Shown: positions 44,381 through 53,816, numbered from the stretch's first letter. The stretch is DNA of 64,000 bases from Agrobacterium tumefaciens (GCA_017744915.1 JAGIAH010000007.1:149180-213179), one strand, 5' to 3'. The notes: generated from the letters alone by a model not told the origin. Numbers and translations are program-made.

Positions 44381-45775
44381 TTATGCCATTCTTTCCGTCC
44401 CGCCAAAAACCACCCGCGCCCTCAAGCCGCGCCCGCCCGCGCCGTCTTCCAGCGTCAGCCGCCCGCCGAACAGGCCGGCGATCTCCTCGATGATGGCAAG
44501 GCCAAGGCCGGCGCCGGGGGCGGTGTTGGCTTCACCACGGGCGAAGCGCTGGCGTACCATGGCGCGTTTTTCCGGGGGGATGCCGGGGCCGTTATCTTCC
44601 ACTTCCAGCCAGACGGCGCCCGTCTCCTTGCCAACGCGAACGGTGACTTCCGCGCCCCGCCCGGCATAATTGATGGCATTGGAAACGAGGTTGCCGATCA
44701 GCTCGCCGATCAACAGCGGTTCGGCGGAAATGGTCGCCTCGCCCTCGCCTTCGAAACCGAGATCGATGCCGGCGTCGGCCGCACGCGGCACGAAATCGGC
44801 CGTCACATTCTGCGCAACGGCCACGAGGTCTATCGCGGAGAAATCGTGTTTCTCGCTGGAGCCGGCGGCATCGATATTGGCCATGCGCAAGAGCTGGGCG
44901 AGGATATGTTCGGCATGCGCCACCGAAGCGCCGCCCTTCAGCGCCGCCGCTTGCGCCTCCTTAAGACTTGACGCGCGGGCGGAAAGCGCAAGCTGGGTGC
45001 TGATGATGGCAAGCGGCGTGCGCAGCTGGTGGCTGGCATTGCCGGTGAAATGCCGAAGCGCATCGAGCGCCGATTGCAGCCGCACCATGAAGGAATTGAC
45101 CGTCTCCACCAGATTTTCCACCTCCACCGGCACGGATTGGCGGATCGGGTGCAGGTCATTGGGACTGCGCTCGGCAATGGCTTCGCTGAGCCGGTAAAGC
45201 GGTCTTAGCGAAATTGTCACCGCGATCCAGACGATGATCGCCGCCCCCACGATCATCAAGAGCAGGCGCAGCGCGGAACGCAGGATGATGGCCTGCGCCA
45301 GCTGGCTGCGGGCGATCGTGGTTTCGGCAACCGTCACGGAAAAGGGCACGGAATTGATGCCGGTGGAGGCAAAACGGCGGATGGCGGCGACGCGGATCGG
45401 CTCGTCACGAAACACCGCGTCGCGATAGGCGGGCGTATCGCCGGCCGTGTTCTCCACTGTCGGCAGGTTCTGATAACCAGTGAGGAATTGCCCGTTCGGC
45501 CCGTCGACCCGGTAAAATACCCTGTCCTGCGCGGCAGACGTCAGCATTTCCAGCGCCACATAGGGGATGTCGACCTCCAGCGAGCCGTCCTCGGCCACCA
45601 CCACCCGTTCGGCAATGGCGAGCGCCGAACCGGAAAGCACCCGGTCGGAGACGACATTGGCGGTGTTGACCGCCTCGCGCCATGTATCGGTCAGCGCGGC
45701 GCAGCCGATGATGGCGGTGGAGATGAGAAGCCAGCCTAATAGTCGCCGCCTGAGCGAATAGGCGGCCTGTCTCAT
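44381..45775 (-). CDS. tctE: Sensor histidine kinase TctE
   Basis: A 464-residue kinase. Membrane helices at about 11-28 and 165-190 flank a periplasmic sensor domain of the two-component-sensor N-terminal (2CSK_N) type. A HAMP-like linker follows (ISLRPLYRLSEAI). H-box GNASHQLRTPLAIIS carries His249. The ATP site has NLVSNAINYAGRG, DNGPGIPPEKR and GAGLGLAIIEEIAGLFGG. TctE kinases sense tricarboxylates. It overlaps tctD by four bases and lies near tctCBA. Confidence 0.9.
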   Translation of the reverse strand: MRQAAYSLRRRLLGWLLISTAIIGCAALTDTWREAVNTANVVSDRVLSGSALAIAERVVVAEDGSLEVDIPYVALEMLTSAAQDRVFYRVDGPNGQFLTGYQNLPTVENTAGDTPAYRDAVFRDEPIRVAAIRRFASTGINSVPFSVTVAETTIARSQLAQAIILRSALRLLLMIVGAAIIVWIAVTISLRPLYRLSEAIAERSPNDLHPIRQSVPVEVENLVETVNSFMVRLQSALDALRHFTGNASHQLRTPLAIISTQLALSARASSLKEAQAAALKGGASVAHAEHILAQLLRMANIDAAGSSEKHDFSAIDLVAVAQNVTADFVPRAADAGIDLGFEGEGEATISAEPLLIGELIGNLVSNAINYAGRGAEVTVRVGKETGAVWLEVEDNGPGIPPEKRAMVRQRFARGEANTAPGAGLGLAIIEEIAGLFGGRLTLEDGAGGRGLRARVVFGGTERMA

Positions 45776-46452
45776 TCCGCCATCTCCGGCAGTTTTTCGA
45801 GATAATAACCGATGCCACGCGCCGTCTTCACCGTCAGCCCGTGGGGGGCAAGCCGCTTGCGCAGGCGGCTGACATATTGCTCGATGGCATTGGCGGAAAT
45901 ATCGTCATCGAACCCGGTCAGCGATTGCACGATCGCCTCCTTGGCGACCACCTTGCCCGCCCGCATGAACAGCACTTCGAGCAGCGCCACCTCGCGTGCC
46001 GGAATATCGAGCGGGCGCCCGTCCGCCGAAAAGGTGCGGGAATTGAGATCGAACAGCACCTTGCCGAAACTGAGCGCGGAGGAGCGCAGCCCGGCATTGC
46101 GGCGCAGAAGCACCCTCACCCTTGCCTCGAATTCGGTGATGTCGAAGGGCTTGATCATGTAGTCGTCGGCGCCGAGATCGAGCCCCTTGACCTTTTCTTC
46201 CGGCGTGCCGCGCGCCGTCAGGATCAGCACCGCCGCCTTGTCCTGGCGCGAACGCATGGAGCGCAGCACCTCGATACCGTCCATTTCCGGCAGGTTGAGA
46301 TCGAGAATGACGAGATCGAAACTTTCCGCCGCAATAGCCGCATCTGCGGAAGCGCCGTCGGAAACCACATCCACCGCATAACCACTGCCGCGCAGAAGGG
46401 CGGACAACCCTTCCGACAACACCTGATTGTCCTCGACCAGCAAAATACGCAA
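45772..46452 (-). CDS. tctD: Response regulator TctD (OmpR family)
   Basis: A 226-residue OmpR-type regulator: receiver with EDN near residue 7, acceptor Asp51 in VILDLNLPEMDG and Lys in YMIKPF, and a winged-helix domain ending VKTARGIGYYLEKLPEM. It overlaps tctE and is divergent from the binding-protein gene at 46522 with only 69 bp between, so it may control that gene. Confidence 0.92.
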   Translation of the reverse strand: MRILLVEDNQVLSEGLSALLRGSGYAVDVVSDGASADAAIAAESFDLVILDLNLPEMDGIEVLRSMRSRQDKAAVLILTARGTPEEKVKGLDLGADDYMIKPFDITEFEARVRVLLRRNAGLRSSALSFGKVLFDLNSRTFSADGRPLDIPAREVALLEVLFMRAGKVVAKEAIVQSLTGFDDDISANAIEQYVSRLRKRLAPHGLTVKTARGIGYYLEKLPEMAE

Positions 46453-46521
46453 ATCTTTCCTCCGGCAATCCTGCGAATTTAACCAAGCCCTTGCCGCTTG
46501 TGAATGGCAAGCGCGTGCGGC

Positions 46522-47601
46522 ATGATCTTTTCCATGCGTATCTGCCTTTTTCTCTGCCTCTGTCTTTGCATGGCCTCGCCCGCGCTTGCGCAGGTCGCCG
46601 TTTTTCCGGCCCCTTCAGGCAAGGCGAATGCCGAGACGCTGGTGGTCTATTCCTCGCTGGATGAGCCGCTGGCGACACCGATGATCGAGGGTTTCCAGAA
46701 GGCCAATCCTGATGTTGCCGTCCATTACGAGGATATGCTGACCGGCGAAATCTACGACCGCATCGTCAAGGAAACGGATGCCGGCAAAAAGACGGCCGAT
46801 TTCGCCTTCTCCTCCGCCATGGACCTGCAGGTGAAGCTGAGCAACGATGGTTACGCCCAGCGTTCCGATCTCGCCATGAGCGCCCGCTGGCCGGCCTGGG
46901 CGAACTGGCGCAACACGGCCTATGCGCTGACCTTCGAGCCGGCGGTCTTCGTTTATCACAAGCCGAGCTTCACCACCGAAAAACCACCCGCAACCCGTGC
47001 CGAATTTGTCGATTATCTCGAACGCCACGCCAAGGAGGTGCATGGCCGCATCGCCACCTATGACATAGAACGTTCCGGCGTCGGTTTCCTGTTCATGTCG
47101 CGAGATCAGGAGCAGTTCGGCGATATATGGAGCGTCATCAAGGCCATGGGGGCGGCGGGCGTGAAGGTCTATTCCACCTCCTCGGCGATTCTGGAGCGGG
47201 TTTCCGACGGCCGTTTCGTGCTCGGATACAATATTCTCGGCTCCTATGCGGCGGACTGGGCCTCGCGCCACCCCGATGTCGGCATCGTGTTGCCGAAGGA
47301 TTATACCGTCGTCATGTCGCGCATCGGGCTGGTGCCGGAAGCCGCCGCCAATCCCGACCTTGGGCGTCGCTACCTTGAATTCTTCATGTCGAAGGAAGGC
47401 CAGACGATCATGGCCCGGCAATTGCAGATTCCCGCCGTCAGCCCCGAAGTGGCGGGGGAGAACACCGCCAACACCATGCAGGCCATCCACGGCGCGCAAT
47501 TGCGTCCCGTCCCCGTCAGCCCCGGCCTGATGGTCTATCTGGACCAGGTCAAGCGCAGCCGCCTGATCGAGCGCTGGAACGAGGCGCTGCGCTCGCAATA
47601 G
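46522..47601 (+). CDS. Stand-alone ABC-type periplasmic substrate-binding protein (AfuA/FbpA-like)
   Basis: About 359 residues: a Cys-rich signal peptide (MRICLFLCLCLCMASPALAQ) and a type II binding fold with LVVYSSLDEPLATPMIEGFQ, VHYEDMLTGEIYDRIVKETD and GIVLPKDYTVVMSRIGLVPE. In-frame starts exist at 46504, 46522 and 46534; none has a strong ribosome site. No ABC permease or ATPase gene is adjacent. It is divergent from tctDE and convergent with a hydrolase; the tctCBA genes follow beyond it. A role as accessory sensor for TctE is an inference. Confidence 0.85.
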   Translation: MIFSMRICLFLCLCLCMASPALAQVAVFPAPSGKANAETLVVYSSLDEPLATPMIEGFQKANPDVAVHYEDMLTGEIYDRIVKETDAGKKTADFAFSSAMDLQVKLSNDGYAQRSDLAMSARWPAWANWRNTAYALTFEPAVFVYHKPSFTTEKPPATRAEFVDYLERHAKEVHGRIATYDIERSGVGFLFMSRDQEQFGDIWSVIKAMGAAGVKVYSTSSAILERVSDGRFVLGYNILGSYAADWASRHPDVGIVLPKDYTVVMSRIGLVPEAAANPDLGRRYLEFFMSKEGQTIMARQLQIPAVSPEVAGENTANTMQAIHGAQLRPVPVSPGLMVYLDQVKRSRLIERWNEALRSQ

Positions 47602-47603
47602 GT

Positions 47604-48599
47604 TCAATACGCGTCAGATAACGGAGGCACGCCGGGTTCGGGCGGCAGATCTTCGGCTCTTTCGCGGGCGAACCAGCTTTCAAGAAGCGCCAGCAATTGC
47701 GGCGCGAGCGGAAGCGCATCGATATCACGCATATCCAGAAGCGCCGGCTGCCCCTCACGGACCGAGAGGTGATGGATCATGTTCTGCACCACATGAAATT
47801 CCGTCGGCGCCAAAGCCAGCCGGGCCAAACGTTCGGCGCTTTCGGGGGTGCATTGCAGGTCCTTTTCACCGGCGATCAGCAGCATGGGGCAAGGCACGGC
47901 GCGGTAGAGACCGTTGACATCCAGATCGATCAATTCACGCAGCCAGCGGGCGCTGACGCGCGTGGGGCCTAGACGGATGGTGCCGCCGTCAAGCGTGCGC
48001 ACATGCGCGAGCTTTCGCCGCATGTGCCGGTCGTAGGGCCCGCTGAAGCGCCGCGCGAGGCGCAGCAGGATACCCAGCAGGCCGGGCACGCCGGGCAGTT
48101 CGCGGTCTATCCCTTCCGCCTGATGGATCAGCATGGTCTCCGCGCTATCATCGAAGGGGCAGAGCTGGATGAGCGCGCGCGGCGGGTGGGCTACCCTCGA
48201 CGCCAATTGGGCGGCAATGGCTGTGCCTTCGCTGTGACCAAGCATATACATACGGCCGGTATTGCTGAATGGCGCAACGGTGAGCGCATGCCAGCACGCC
48301 TCTGCGTCGTCAACGAGGTCATGATAACCGGCAGCGAGAAAATTGCCGCCGCTGGCGCCGGCGCCGCGCTTGTCGTAGCGGTAGCTCGCGACGCCGTATC
48401 CGGCAAGCGCCCTGGCAAGCTTGAGATAAAGGCCAGCACCACGTCCGCCGGCACCCACATTGCCGTCGCGATCTACCCTGCCGCTTCCCTGAAGAATGAG
48501 GACAAGAGGAAAGGGACCGTCTCCGGCGGGCAGGCACAGGCTGCCGCTGAGGGTAAAGCCCGGACGAGCCACATTCCAATCTCTTTCTGCGAATGACAT
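47604..48599 (-). CDS. Alpha/beta hydrolase (secondary family of esterases, unknown substrate)
   Basis: A 331-residue hydrolase: oxyanion region LVLILQGSGRVDRDGN, YDKRGAGAS, nucleophile elbow LGHSEGTAIA, acidic AGEKDLQCTPESAER and His in NMIHHLSVREG. The QGSG in place of HGGG is usual in this subfamily. The start at 48599 (MSFAERDWNVARPG) is supported by GGGGAGG. It lies convergent with the binding-protein gene, only two bases from its stop, and divergent from tctC. A link to tricarboxylate or aromatic ester use is a guess. Confidence 0.83.
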   Translation of the reverse strand: MSFAERDWNVARPGFTLSGSLCLPAGDGPFPLVLILQGSGRVDRDGNVGAGGRGAGLYLKLARALAGYGVASYRYDKRGAGASGGNFLAAGYHDLVDDAEACWHALTVAPFSNTGRMYMLGHSEGTAIAAQLASRVAHPPRALIQLCPFDDSAETMLIHQAEGIDRELPGVPGLLGILLRLARRFSGPYDRHMRRKLAHVRTLDGGTIRLGPTRVSARWLRELIDLDVNGLYRAVPCPMLLIAGEKDLQCTPESAERLARLALAPTEFHVVQNMIHHLSVREGQPALLDMRDIDALPLAPQLLALLESWFARERAEDLPPEPGVPPLSDAY

Positions 48600-48896
48600 T
48601 GAACCCGCCTCCCCTTCGAGCCCACCTCGCCCCACACGCCACAGTAGACGTCCGGCACAAATTAATAGAGAGTAAATGCGCAAGGACTTGCGTAGCGTCA
48701 GTTAGATGACAGCTTTTTATGATGCTCTGTAATCCTTCTTCATTCCGTGGAGGCGGAAGAAGATGCGGGAGGAAATCCAGGACGGTTGCAAGGCCCCACG
48801 CTGAGCTTTCAGCGCTGGCACGGCTGCGTCCCGAAATCCCTTCCGCATAAACGAAAAACGACGCCCAAAAAGGGCATCCTGAGGAGGGTTTTCCAA

Positions 48897-49841
48897 GTGA
48901 AACATTTTCTTATCGGCACATTTCTGGCGGGCATGATCGCCCTTCCGGCGGCTGCGGCGGATTACACCATCATTGCCCCGGCCAATCCCGGCGGCGGCTG
49001 GGACCAGACTGCGCGCTCGCTGCAGACCGTGCTGCAGGAAGAAGGCATTTCCAAGAGCGTTCAGGTACAGAACGTACCGGGCGCCGGTGGCACCATCGGT
49101 CTTGCGCAGTTCGCCAGCCAGCAGAAGGGCAATCCGCACGCGCTGATCGTCGGCGGTTATGTGATGGTCGGCGCGATCCTCACCAACAACGCGCCCGTCA
49201 CCCTCAAGGAAGTAACACCGATCGCCCGTCTGACCGGCGAATATGAAGCCATCGTCGTTCCGGCGTCCTCGCCGCTGAAGACCATCGGCGATCTTGTTGA
49301 CCAGCTGAAGAAAGACCCGGGCAGCGTTTCCTGGGGCGGCGGCTCTGCGGGCGGCACCGACCATATCGCCGTTGGCCTGATCGCCAAGGCGGCCGGCGTC
49401 GACCCGACCAAGATCAACTACATCGCCTATTCCGGCGGCGGCGAAGCCCTTGCCTCGATCCTCGGCTCGCAGGTGACTGCCGGTATTTCGAGCTATGGCG
49501 AATTCGAAAGCCAGGTTAAGGCCGGCACGCTGCGCCTGCTCGCCGTTTCCAGCGAAAAGAAACTGGAAGGCGTCGATGCCCCGACGCTCAAGGAAAGCGG
49601 TCTCGATGTCGTGGTCCAGAACTGGCGCATGGTCGCCGCTCCTCCCGGCCTGACGCCGGAACAGGAAAAGGCCGTTAACGCCGACATCGAAAAGCTGGTA
49701 AAATCCGCCAAGTGGCAGGAAACCCTGAAGACCAAGAGCTGGATGGACACCTATCTCGCCGGTGACGAATTCAAGGCACAGCTTGCCAAGGACACCGACG
49801 CCACCGCCGCCATCCTCAAAGACATCGGACTGGTAAAATGA
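48897..49841 (+). CDS. tctC: Tripartite tricarboxylate transporter binding protein TctC
   Basis: A 314-residue TctC/Bug-family periplasmic receptor. GTG start at 48897 after GAGGAGG, then a signal peptide KHFLIGTFLAGMIALPAAAA. The mature start YTIIAPANPGGGWDQTARSL and SVSWGGGSAGGTDHIAVGLI carry the known ligand-loop pattern. It delivers citrate-like acids to TctAB. It overlaps tctB by four bases. Confidence 0.94.
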   Translation: MKHFLIGTFLAGMIALPAAAADYTIIAPANPGGGWDQTARSLQTVLQEEGISKSVQVQNVPGAGGTIGLAQFASQQKGNPHALIVGGYVMVGAILTNNAPVTLKEVTPIARLTGEYEAIVVPASSPLKTIGDLVDQLKKDPGSVSWGGGSAGGTDHIAVGLIAKAAGVDPTKINYIAYSGGGEALASILGSQVTAGISSYGEFESQVKAGTLRLLAVSSEKKLEGVDAPTLKESGLDVVVQNWRMVAAPPGLTPEQEKAVNADIEKLVKSAKWQETLKTKSWMDTYLAGDEFKAQLAKDTDATAAILKDIGLVK

Positions 49842-50329
49842 GCCAGGGTTCCAACCCTTCACATCAAAAGCGCCGCCCTGACTGGGCGGCGCTGGCGATC
49901 GCCGTCTTCCTCGTCCTCATCGCCTCAGTGATCTTCTGGGACAGCGCCCGTCTCGCCAGCGTCACCGGTTATTCGCCGGTCGGCCCGGCAACCGTGCCCT
50001 ATGCCATCGGTTTCTGTCTTGTCGGCCTCGCGCTCTGGACGGCCATCGAGGCCTGGCGCGGTGATTTTCCCGAACGCGACAGACAGGAAATCGCCCCGGT
50101 CATCTGGGTCGTCGCCGGCCTTGCCGCGCAGATGCTGCTGCTCAACGTCGCCGGTTTCTCCATTGCGACGGGCCTGCTCTTTGCCTTCACGGCGCGCGCC
50201 TTCGGCAAACGCAAGCTCTGGTATTCGATCCCCATCGGTATCGCGCTCAGCTTCTTCATCTGGTTCATCTTCGCGCGGCTGCTGCAGCTTTCGCTGCCCG
50301 CCGGGCCTCTGGAACGGCTGTTGTTCTAA
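49838..50329 (+). CDS. tctB: Tripartite tricarboxylate transporter small subunit TctB
   Basis: A 163-residue protein with four predicted membrane helices (LAIAVFLVLIASVIFW, PATVPYAIGFCLVGLALWT, WVVAGLAAQMLLLNVAGFS, IPIGIALSFFIWFIFARLL). It is the small, poorly conserved subunit of TctCBA and is recognised mainly by its place between tctC and tctA. A gap of 93 bp separates it from tctA, wider than usual in these operons. Confidence 0.9.
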   Translation: MSQGSNPSHQKRRPDWAALAIAVFLVLIASVIFWDSARLASVTGYSPVGPATVPYAIGFCLVGLALWTAIEAWRGDFPERDRQEIAPVIWVVAGLAAQMLLLNVAGFSIATGLLFAFTARAFGKRKLWYSIPIGIALSFFIWFIFARLLQLSLPAGPLERLLF

Positions 50330-50422
50330 CAGCCATTCCGACCAAAATTCGAGATCACAGGAACAACCGGCGCGCGACGACGCGAAAGCCAGCCGTTCCG
50401 CCCGACAGGGGGACATCTGTCC

Positions 50423-51940
50423 ATGAGTACCTTTGAATTCCTGCTGCACGGTCTTGAGGTTGCCGCCCAACCCATGAACCTGCTTTATGCGCTGATCGGC
50501 GTCACGCTCGGCACCGCCGTTGGCGTTCTGCCCGGCATCGGCCCGGCGCTGACGGTGGCGCTGCTTTTGCCCGTCACCTATCGGCTCGATCCCGCCGGTT
50601 CGCTCATCATGTTCGCCGGCATCTATTACGGCGGCATGTATGGCGGCTCGACCACCTCGATCCTGCTCAACACGCCCGGCGAAAGCGCCTCGATCGTCAC
50701 CGCACTCGAAGGCAACAAGATGGCCCGCAAGGGTAGAGGTGGCCCGGCACTGGCCACCGCCGCCATCGGCTCCTTCGTCGCCGGTCTCATCGCCACCGTG
50801 GCACTCGCCTTCATCGCGCCCTATATCGTCAAGCTGGCGCTGGTCTTCGGCCCGCGTGAATATTTCGCGCTGATGGTTCTCGCCTTCGTGACCGTATCTT
50901 CCGCCTTCGGGGATTCGGCGCTGCGCGGCCTCACCTCGCTCTTCATCGGCTTTGCGCTTGCCATTGTCGGCATCGACCAGCTGACCGGCCAGACCCGCAT
51001 GAGCTTCGGTATTCCCGACCTGCTCGACGGCGTGGAAGTGACGACACTTGCGGTGGCCATGTTCGCCATCGGCGAGACGCTGTTCATCGTCGCACAGGGC
51101 AGCACCGGCCCGGACAAGGTGGAAGCCGTGAAAGGCTCCGTCTGGATGAGCGCGCAGGACTGGGCACGTTCCTGGAAAGCCTGGCTGCGCGGCACGCTGA
51201 TCGGTTTCCCCATCGGCGCCATGCCGGCAGGCGGTGCGGAAATCGGCACCTTCCTTTCTTACGCTACCGAAAAGAAGCTGACCAAATATCCGGAAGAATT
51301 CGGCCATGGCGCCATCGAAGGCGTGGCCGGTCCGGAAGCCGCCAACAATGCGTCCGCCGCCGGCACGCTGGTGCCGCTCCTGACACTCGGCCTGCCGACG
51401 ACGGCAACCGCCGCCATCATGCTCGCCGGCTTCCAGCAATATGGCCTGCAGCCCGGCCCGCTTTTGTTCGCCACCAATCCGCAGCTCGTCTGGGGCCTGA
51501 TCGCCAGCCTGTTCATCGCCAACCTGATGCTGCTGGTTCTGAACCTGCCGCTCGTCGGCCTGTGGGTGAAGCTCTTGACCATTCCGAAGCCCTGGCTTTA
51601 CGCTGGCATCCTGCTGTTTGCGACACTCGGCACCATTGGCGCCAACCCGTCGGTGTTCGAGCTCGGCATGCTGCTCGCCTTCGGTATCCTCGGCTATATC
51701 ATGCGCATCTTCGGGTATCCGATTGCGCCTGCGGTCGTTGGCCTCATCCTCGGCCCGCTCGCCGAACAGCAGCTGCGCCGCGCCCTTGCCATCGGCCAGG
51801 GCGACCCGACGGTGCTGTTCACCTCGCCGATTGCCGTTGGCCTCTTCATCGTTGCGGCCGCCGCCTTCATCATTCCGCTGATCATGCGCATCCGCGGACG
51901 TGGCGAGGTGCTGACGCAGCTTGCCGCCAACGAGGACTGA
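50423..51940 (+). CDS. tctA: Tripartite tricarboxylate transporter large subunit TctA
   Basis: A 505-residue permease of about eleven helices with the TctA hallmarks [40 protein letters not shown] and [19 protein letters not shown]. It uses ion gradients to import acids bound by TctC. Last gene of the operon, with a clear terminator. Confidence 0.95.
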   Translation: MSTFEFLLHGLEVAAQPMNLLYALIGVTLGTAVGVLPGIGPALTVALLLPVTYRLDPAGSLIMFAGIYYGGMYGGSTTSILLNTPGESASIVTALEGNKMARKGRGGPALATAAIGSFVAGLIATVALAFIAPYIVKLALVFGPREYFALMVLAFVTVSSAFGDSALRGLTSLFIGFALAIVGIDQLTGQTRMSFGIPDLLDGVEVTTLAVAMFAIGETLFIVAQGSTGPDKVEAVKGSVWMSAQDWARSWKAWLRGTLIGFPIGAMPAGGAEIGTFLSYATEKKLTKYPEEFGHGAIEGVAGPEAANNASAAGTLVPLLTLGLPTTATAAIMLAGFQQYGLQPGPLLFATNPQLVWGLIASLFIANLMLLVLNLPLVGLWVKLLTIPKPWLYAGILLFATLGTIGANPSVFELGMLLAFGILGYIMRIFGYPIAPAVVGLILGPLAEQQLRRALAIGQGDPTVLFTSPIAVGLFIVAAAAFIIPLIMRIRGRGEVLTQLAANED

Positions 51941-51966
51941 GAACCAGGGAGCCTCCCAAGGCAACT

Positions 51967-51998
51967 GGCCCCGTATCTTCGGATGCGGGGCCTTTTTT
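51967..51998 (+). terminator. Terminator after tctA
   Basis: Stem GGCCCCG / CGGGGCC (51967-51973, 51986-51992), followed by six T, 26 bp past the stop. Confidence 0.88.
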
Positions 51999-52067
51999 AT
52001 TCACGCCAACGGGATGTGTGGCACAGATGTGGCCATGATAGGATTGCTGCAAACGCAGGAGAAGAAC

Positions 52068-52328
52068 ATGCGCAAGATCGCGATCATGATGGTTCTGGCG
52101 CTCGCCGGCTGCACCACTGCCACGCCCGATGTAGAGCCCATTCCCGGCAGCATCACCTATGGCGGGCAGCCGCGCACCAAACTGACCAAATCCCCCATCG
52201 GCAGCACGCTCAGCAATGAATTCGTGATGGGCGACGGCCGGCTGGCGATCGAGACCTACCGGGTGCAGACGGACCGATCGTTGAAACTGGAGCGACGCGA
52301 AATCGTTGGCGACTGGCCGCAGGATTGA
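52068..52328 (+). CDS. Small lipoprotein, unknown function
   Basis: An 86-residue lipoprotein: signal MRKIAIMMVLALAGC with lipidated Cys15, then a short polar domain (PIPGSITYGGQPRTKLTKSP). AGGAGAAG lies six bases upstream of the ATG at 52068. Size and form are like many rhizobial envelope lipoproteins without known role. Confidence 0.78.
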   Translation: MRKIAIMMVLALAGCTTATPDVEPIPGSITYGGQPRTKLTKSPIGSTLSNEFVMGDGRLAIETYRVQTDRSLKLERREIVGDWPQD

Positions 52329-52468
52329 AACACGGCAGTCACGTTCGGAATGCAATTGCGCAGAGACAAGCCGGGTCTGCCCCACCATCGGGGCACGCCC
52401 GCGCCGTCACATGCCGCGCACCCGAAGATGGCACACGGGACTGGCGCCGATCCTCGCTCAACCCTCGA

Positions 52469-52499
52469 CGTCATCCTCGGGCTTGACCCGAGGATGACG
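52469..52499. repeat. REP-like palindrome, family C
   Basis: CGTCATCCTCGGG (52469-52481) and CCCGAGGATGACG (52487-52499) with the loop CTTGA. A perfect 13-bp stem, in the gap before the siderophore operon. Confidence 0.85.
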
Positions 52500-52549
52500 G
52501 GGAGAGATGAGCGCGTTTTTCACTGCCCCACATTTCCCGCTCACGGCAA

Positions 52550-52566
52550 TTCAGAACCGTTCTAAA
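52550..52566. promoter_or_regulatory. Irr (ICE) box upstream of the siderophore ABC operon
   Basis: TTCAGAACCGTTCTAAA, one mismatch from the ICE consensus TTTAGAA-N3-TTCTAAA bound by the iron-response regulator Irr in rhizobia. It is 112 bp upstream of the binding-protein start. Irr control of iron genes fits the context; binding is inferred. Confidence 0.65.
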
Positions 52567-52677
52567 ACATAATTTTGATTTCCGCGAACCTTGCCAATAA
52601 AGCTGACAGCGGACATCAAGTTAACCCCACGGGACAACCTTCCGCGGGCTTAGAACCATATTGCAAGGGACATATAA

Positions 52678-53616
52678 GTGGCCATCAACTTCACCTTCCC
52701 CGTTCGACTGCTGGCGGCAGCAGCCTTCAGCCTTGGCGCGATAACCGCAGGCGCGCAGGAAATGACGATCAAGCACGCGCAGGGCGAGACCGTGCTGAAG
52801 GCGGCACCGAAGAAGGTTCTGGTTCTCGATATTCCCTCGCTCGACAATCTCGATGCACTCGGCGTCGAACCCGCCGGCGTGGTCGGCTCCAACCTGCCGA
52901 CCTATCTGCAGAAATATGCCGATGGCAAATATCTGAAGGTCGGCACGCTGTTTGAGCCCGATTATGAGGCGATCAATGCGGCCGAGGCCGATCTCGTCAT
53001 CGTCGGCGGCCGTTCGCGGGCGAAATATCCCGATGTCGCGAAGATCACGCCGGCTATCGACATGTCGGTCGATTCCAAGGAGTTCATTGGAAGCGTCAAG
53101 GCCAACATCACCAAGCTCGGCGATATCTTCGGCAAACAGGAAGAAGCCAAAAAGCTCGATGCTGCGATCGATGAAAAGGTGGCAAAGCTGAAGGAAATCG
53201 CGCCCAATTCCGGCACGGCGATGATCCTCGTCACCAATGCCGGCAAGGTTGGTGTTTATGGCCCAAGCTCGCGCACCGGCTGGCTGCACACCGAAATCGG
53301 CTTCAAACCAGTCGCCGCAGATATCGATGACCGTTTCGACCGCGGTGACGTCGTCTCCTTCGAATATCTCGCCGAGGTCAATCCCGAATGGCTGTTCGTG
53401 ATCGACCGCGACGCGGGCATCGGCCGCGCCACCGACCCCGGCAAGGCCGCCGCACAGGTGCTGGACAATGAGCTGGTACACCAGACCAATGCCTGGAAGA
53501 AAAAGCAGATCGTCTATCTCGACCCGCAGGCGGCCTATATCGTCAGCAGCGGTTACACGGCGCTCGCCACCCTGCTCGATCAGGTCTACAAGGCCGTTTC
53601 CGAGAAGAAGCCTTAG
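52678..53616 (+). CDS. Siderophore ABC transporter periplasmic binding protein (FatB/CeuE-type)
   Basis: A 312-residue exported protein with a GTG start and signal peptide (VRLLAAAAFSLGAITAGA). The body shows APKKVLVLDIPSLDNLDALG, ADLVIVGGRSRAKYPDVAKI and VYGPSSRTGWLHTEIGFKP, the pattern of the FatB/CeuE/YclQ group that binds catecholate siderophores. It is followed by two permease genes and an ATPase gene on the same strand and preceded by a likely Irr box. Confidence 0.92.
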   Translation: MAINFTFPVRLLAAAAFSLGAITAGAQEMTIKHAQGETVLKAAPKKVLVLDIPSLDNLDALGVEPAGVVGSNLPTYLQKYADGKYLKVGTLFEPDYEAINAAEADLVIVGGRSRAKYPDVAKITPAIDMSVDSKEFIGSVKANITKLGDIFGKQEEAKKLDAAIDEKVAKLKEIAPNSGTAMILVTNAGKVGVYGPSSRTGWLHTEIGFKPVAADIDDRFDRGDVVSFEYLAEVNPEWLFVIDRDAGIGRATDPGKAAAQVLDNELVHQTNAWKKKQIVYLDPQAAYIVSSGYTALATLLDQVYKAVSEKKP

Positions 53617-53657
53617 GCACTATACGCACCTGTTCCTGAAGGCTGCGCCAAACTCGA

Positions 53658-53744
53658 CGTCATCCTCGGGCTTGTCCCGAGGATCTACCAAGGCATCGTA
53701 AAATCAATGGGTTGCAGATCCTCGGGACAAGCCCGAGGATGACG
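53658..53744. repeat. Compound REP-like palindrome, family C, inside the siderophore operon
   Basis: Two family C stem-loops in opposite orientation give perfect 29-base inverted arms, 53658-53686 and 53716-53744, with a 29-base loop. Each arm itself folds (CCTCGGGCTTGTCCCGAGG type). It sits in the 200-bp gap between the binding-protein and first permease genes. Confidence 0.88.
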
Positions 53745-53816
53745 GAGAGAGGGTTGGCCCCTCTCCGCAACCTCAGAGGCCGCCGGAGCTTTCACCATTT
53801 TCGAAACACCACCGAC

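Noticed and set aside
49925..51964. 679-codon open frame on the minus strand across tctB and tctA
   Set aside because: It is antisense to two clear transporter genes and has a low-complexity Gly/Asp/Arg/His composition.
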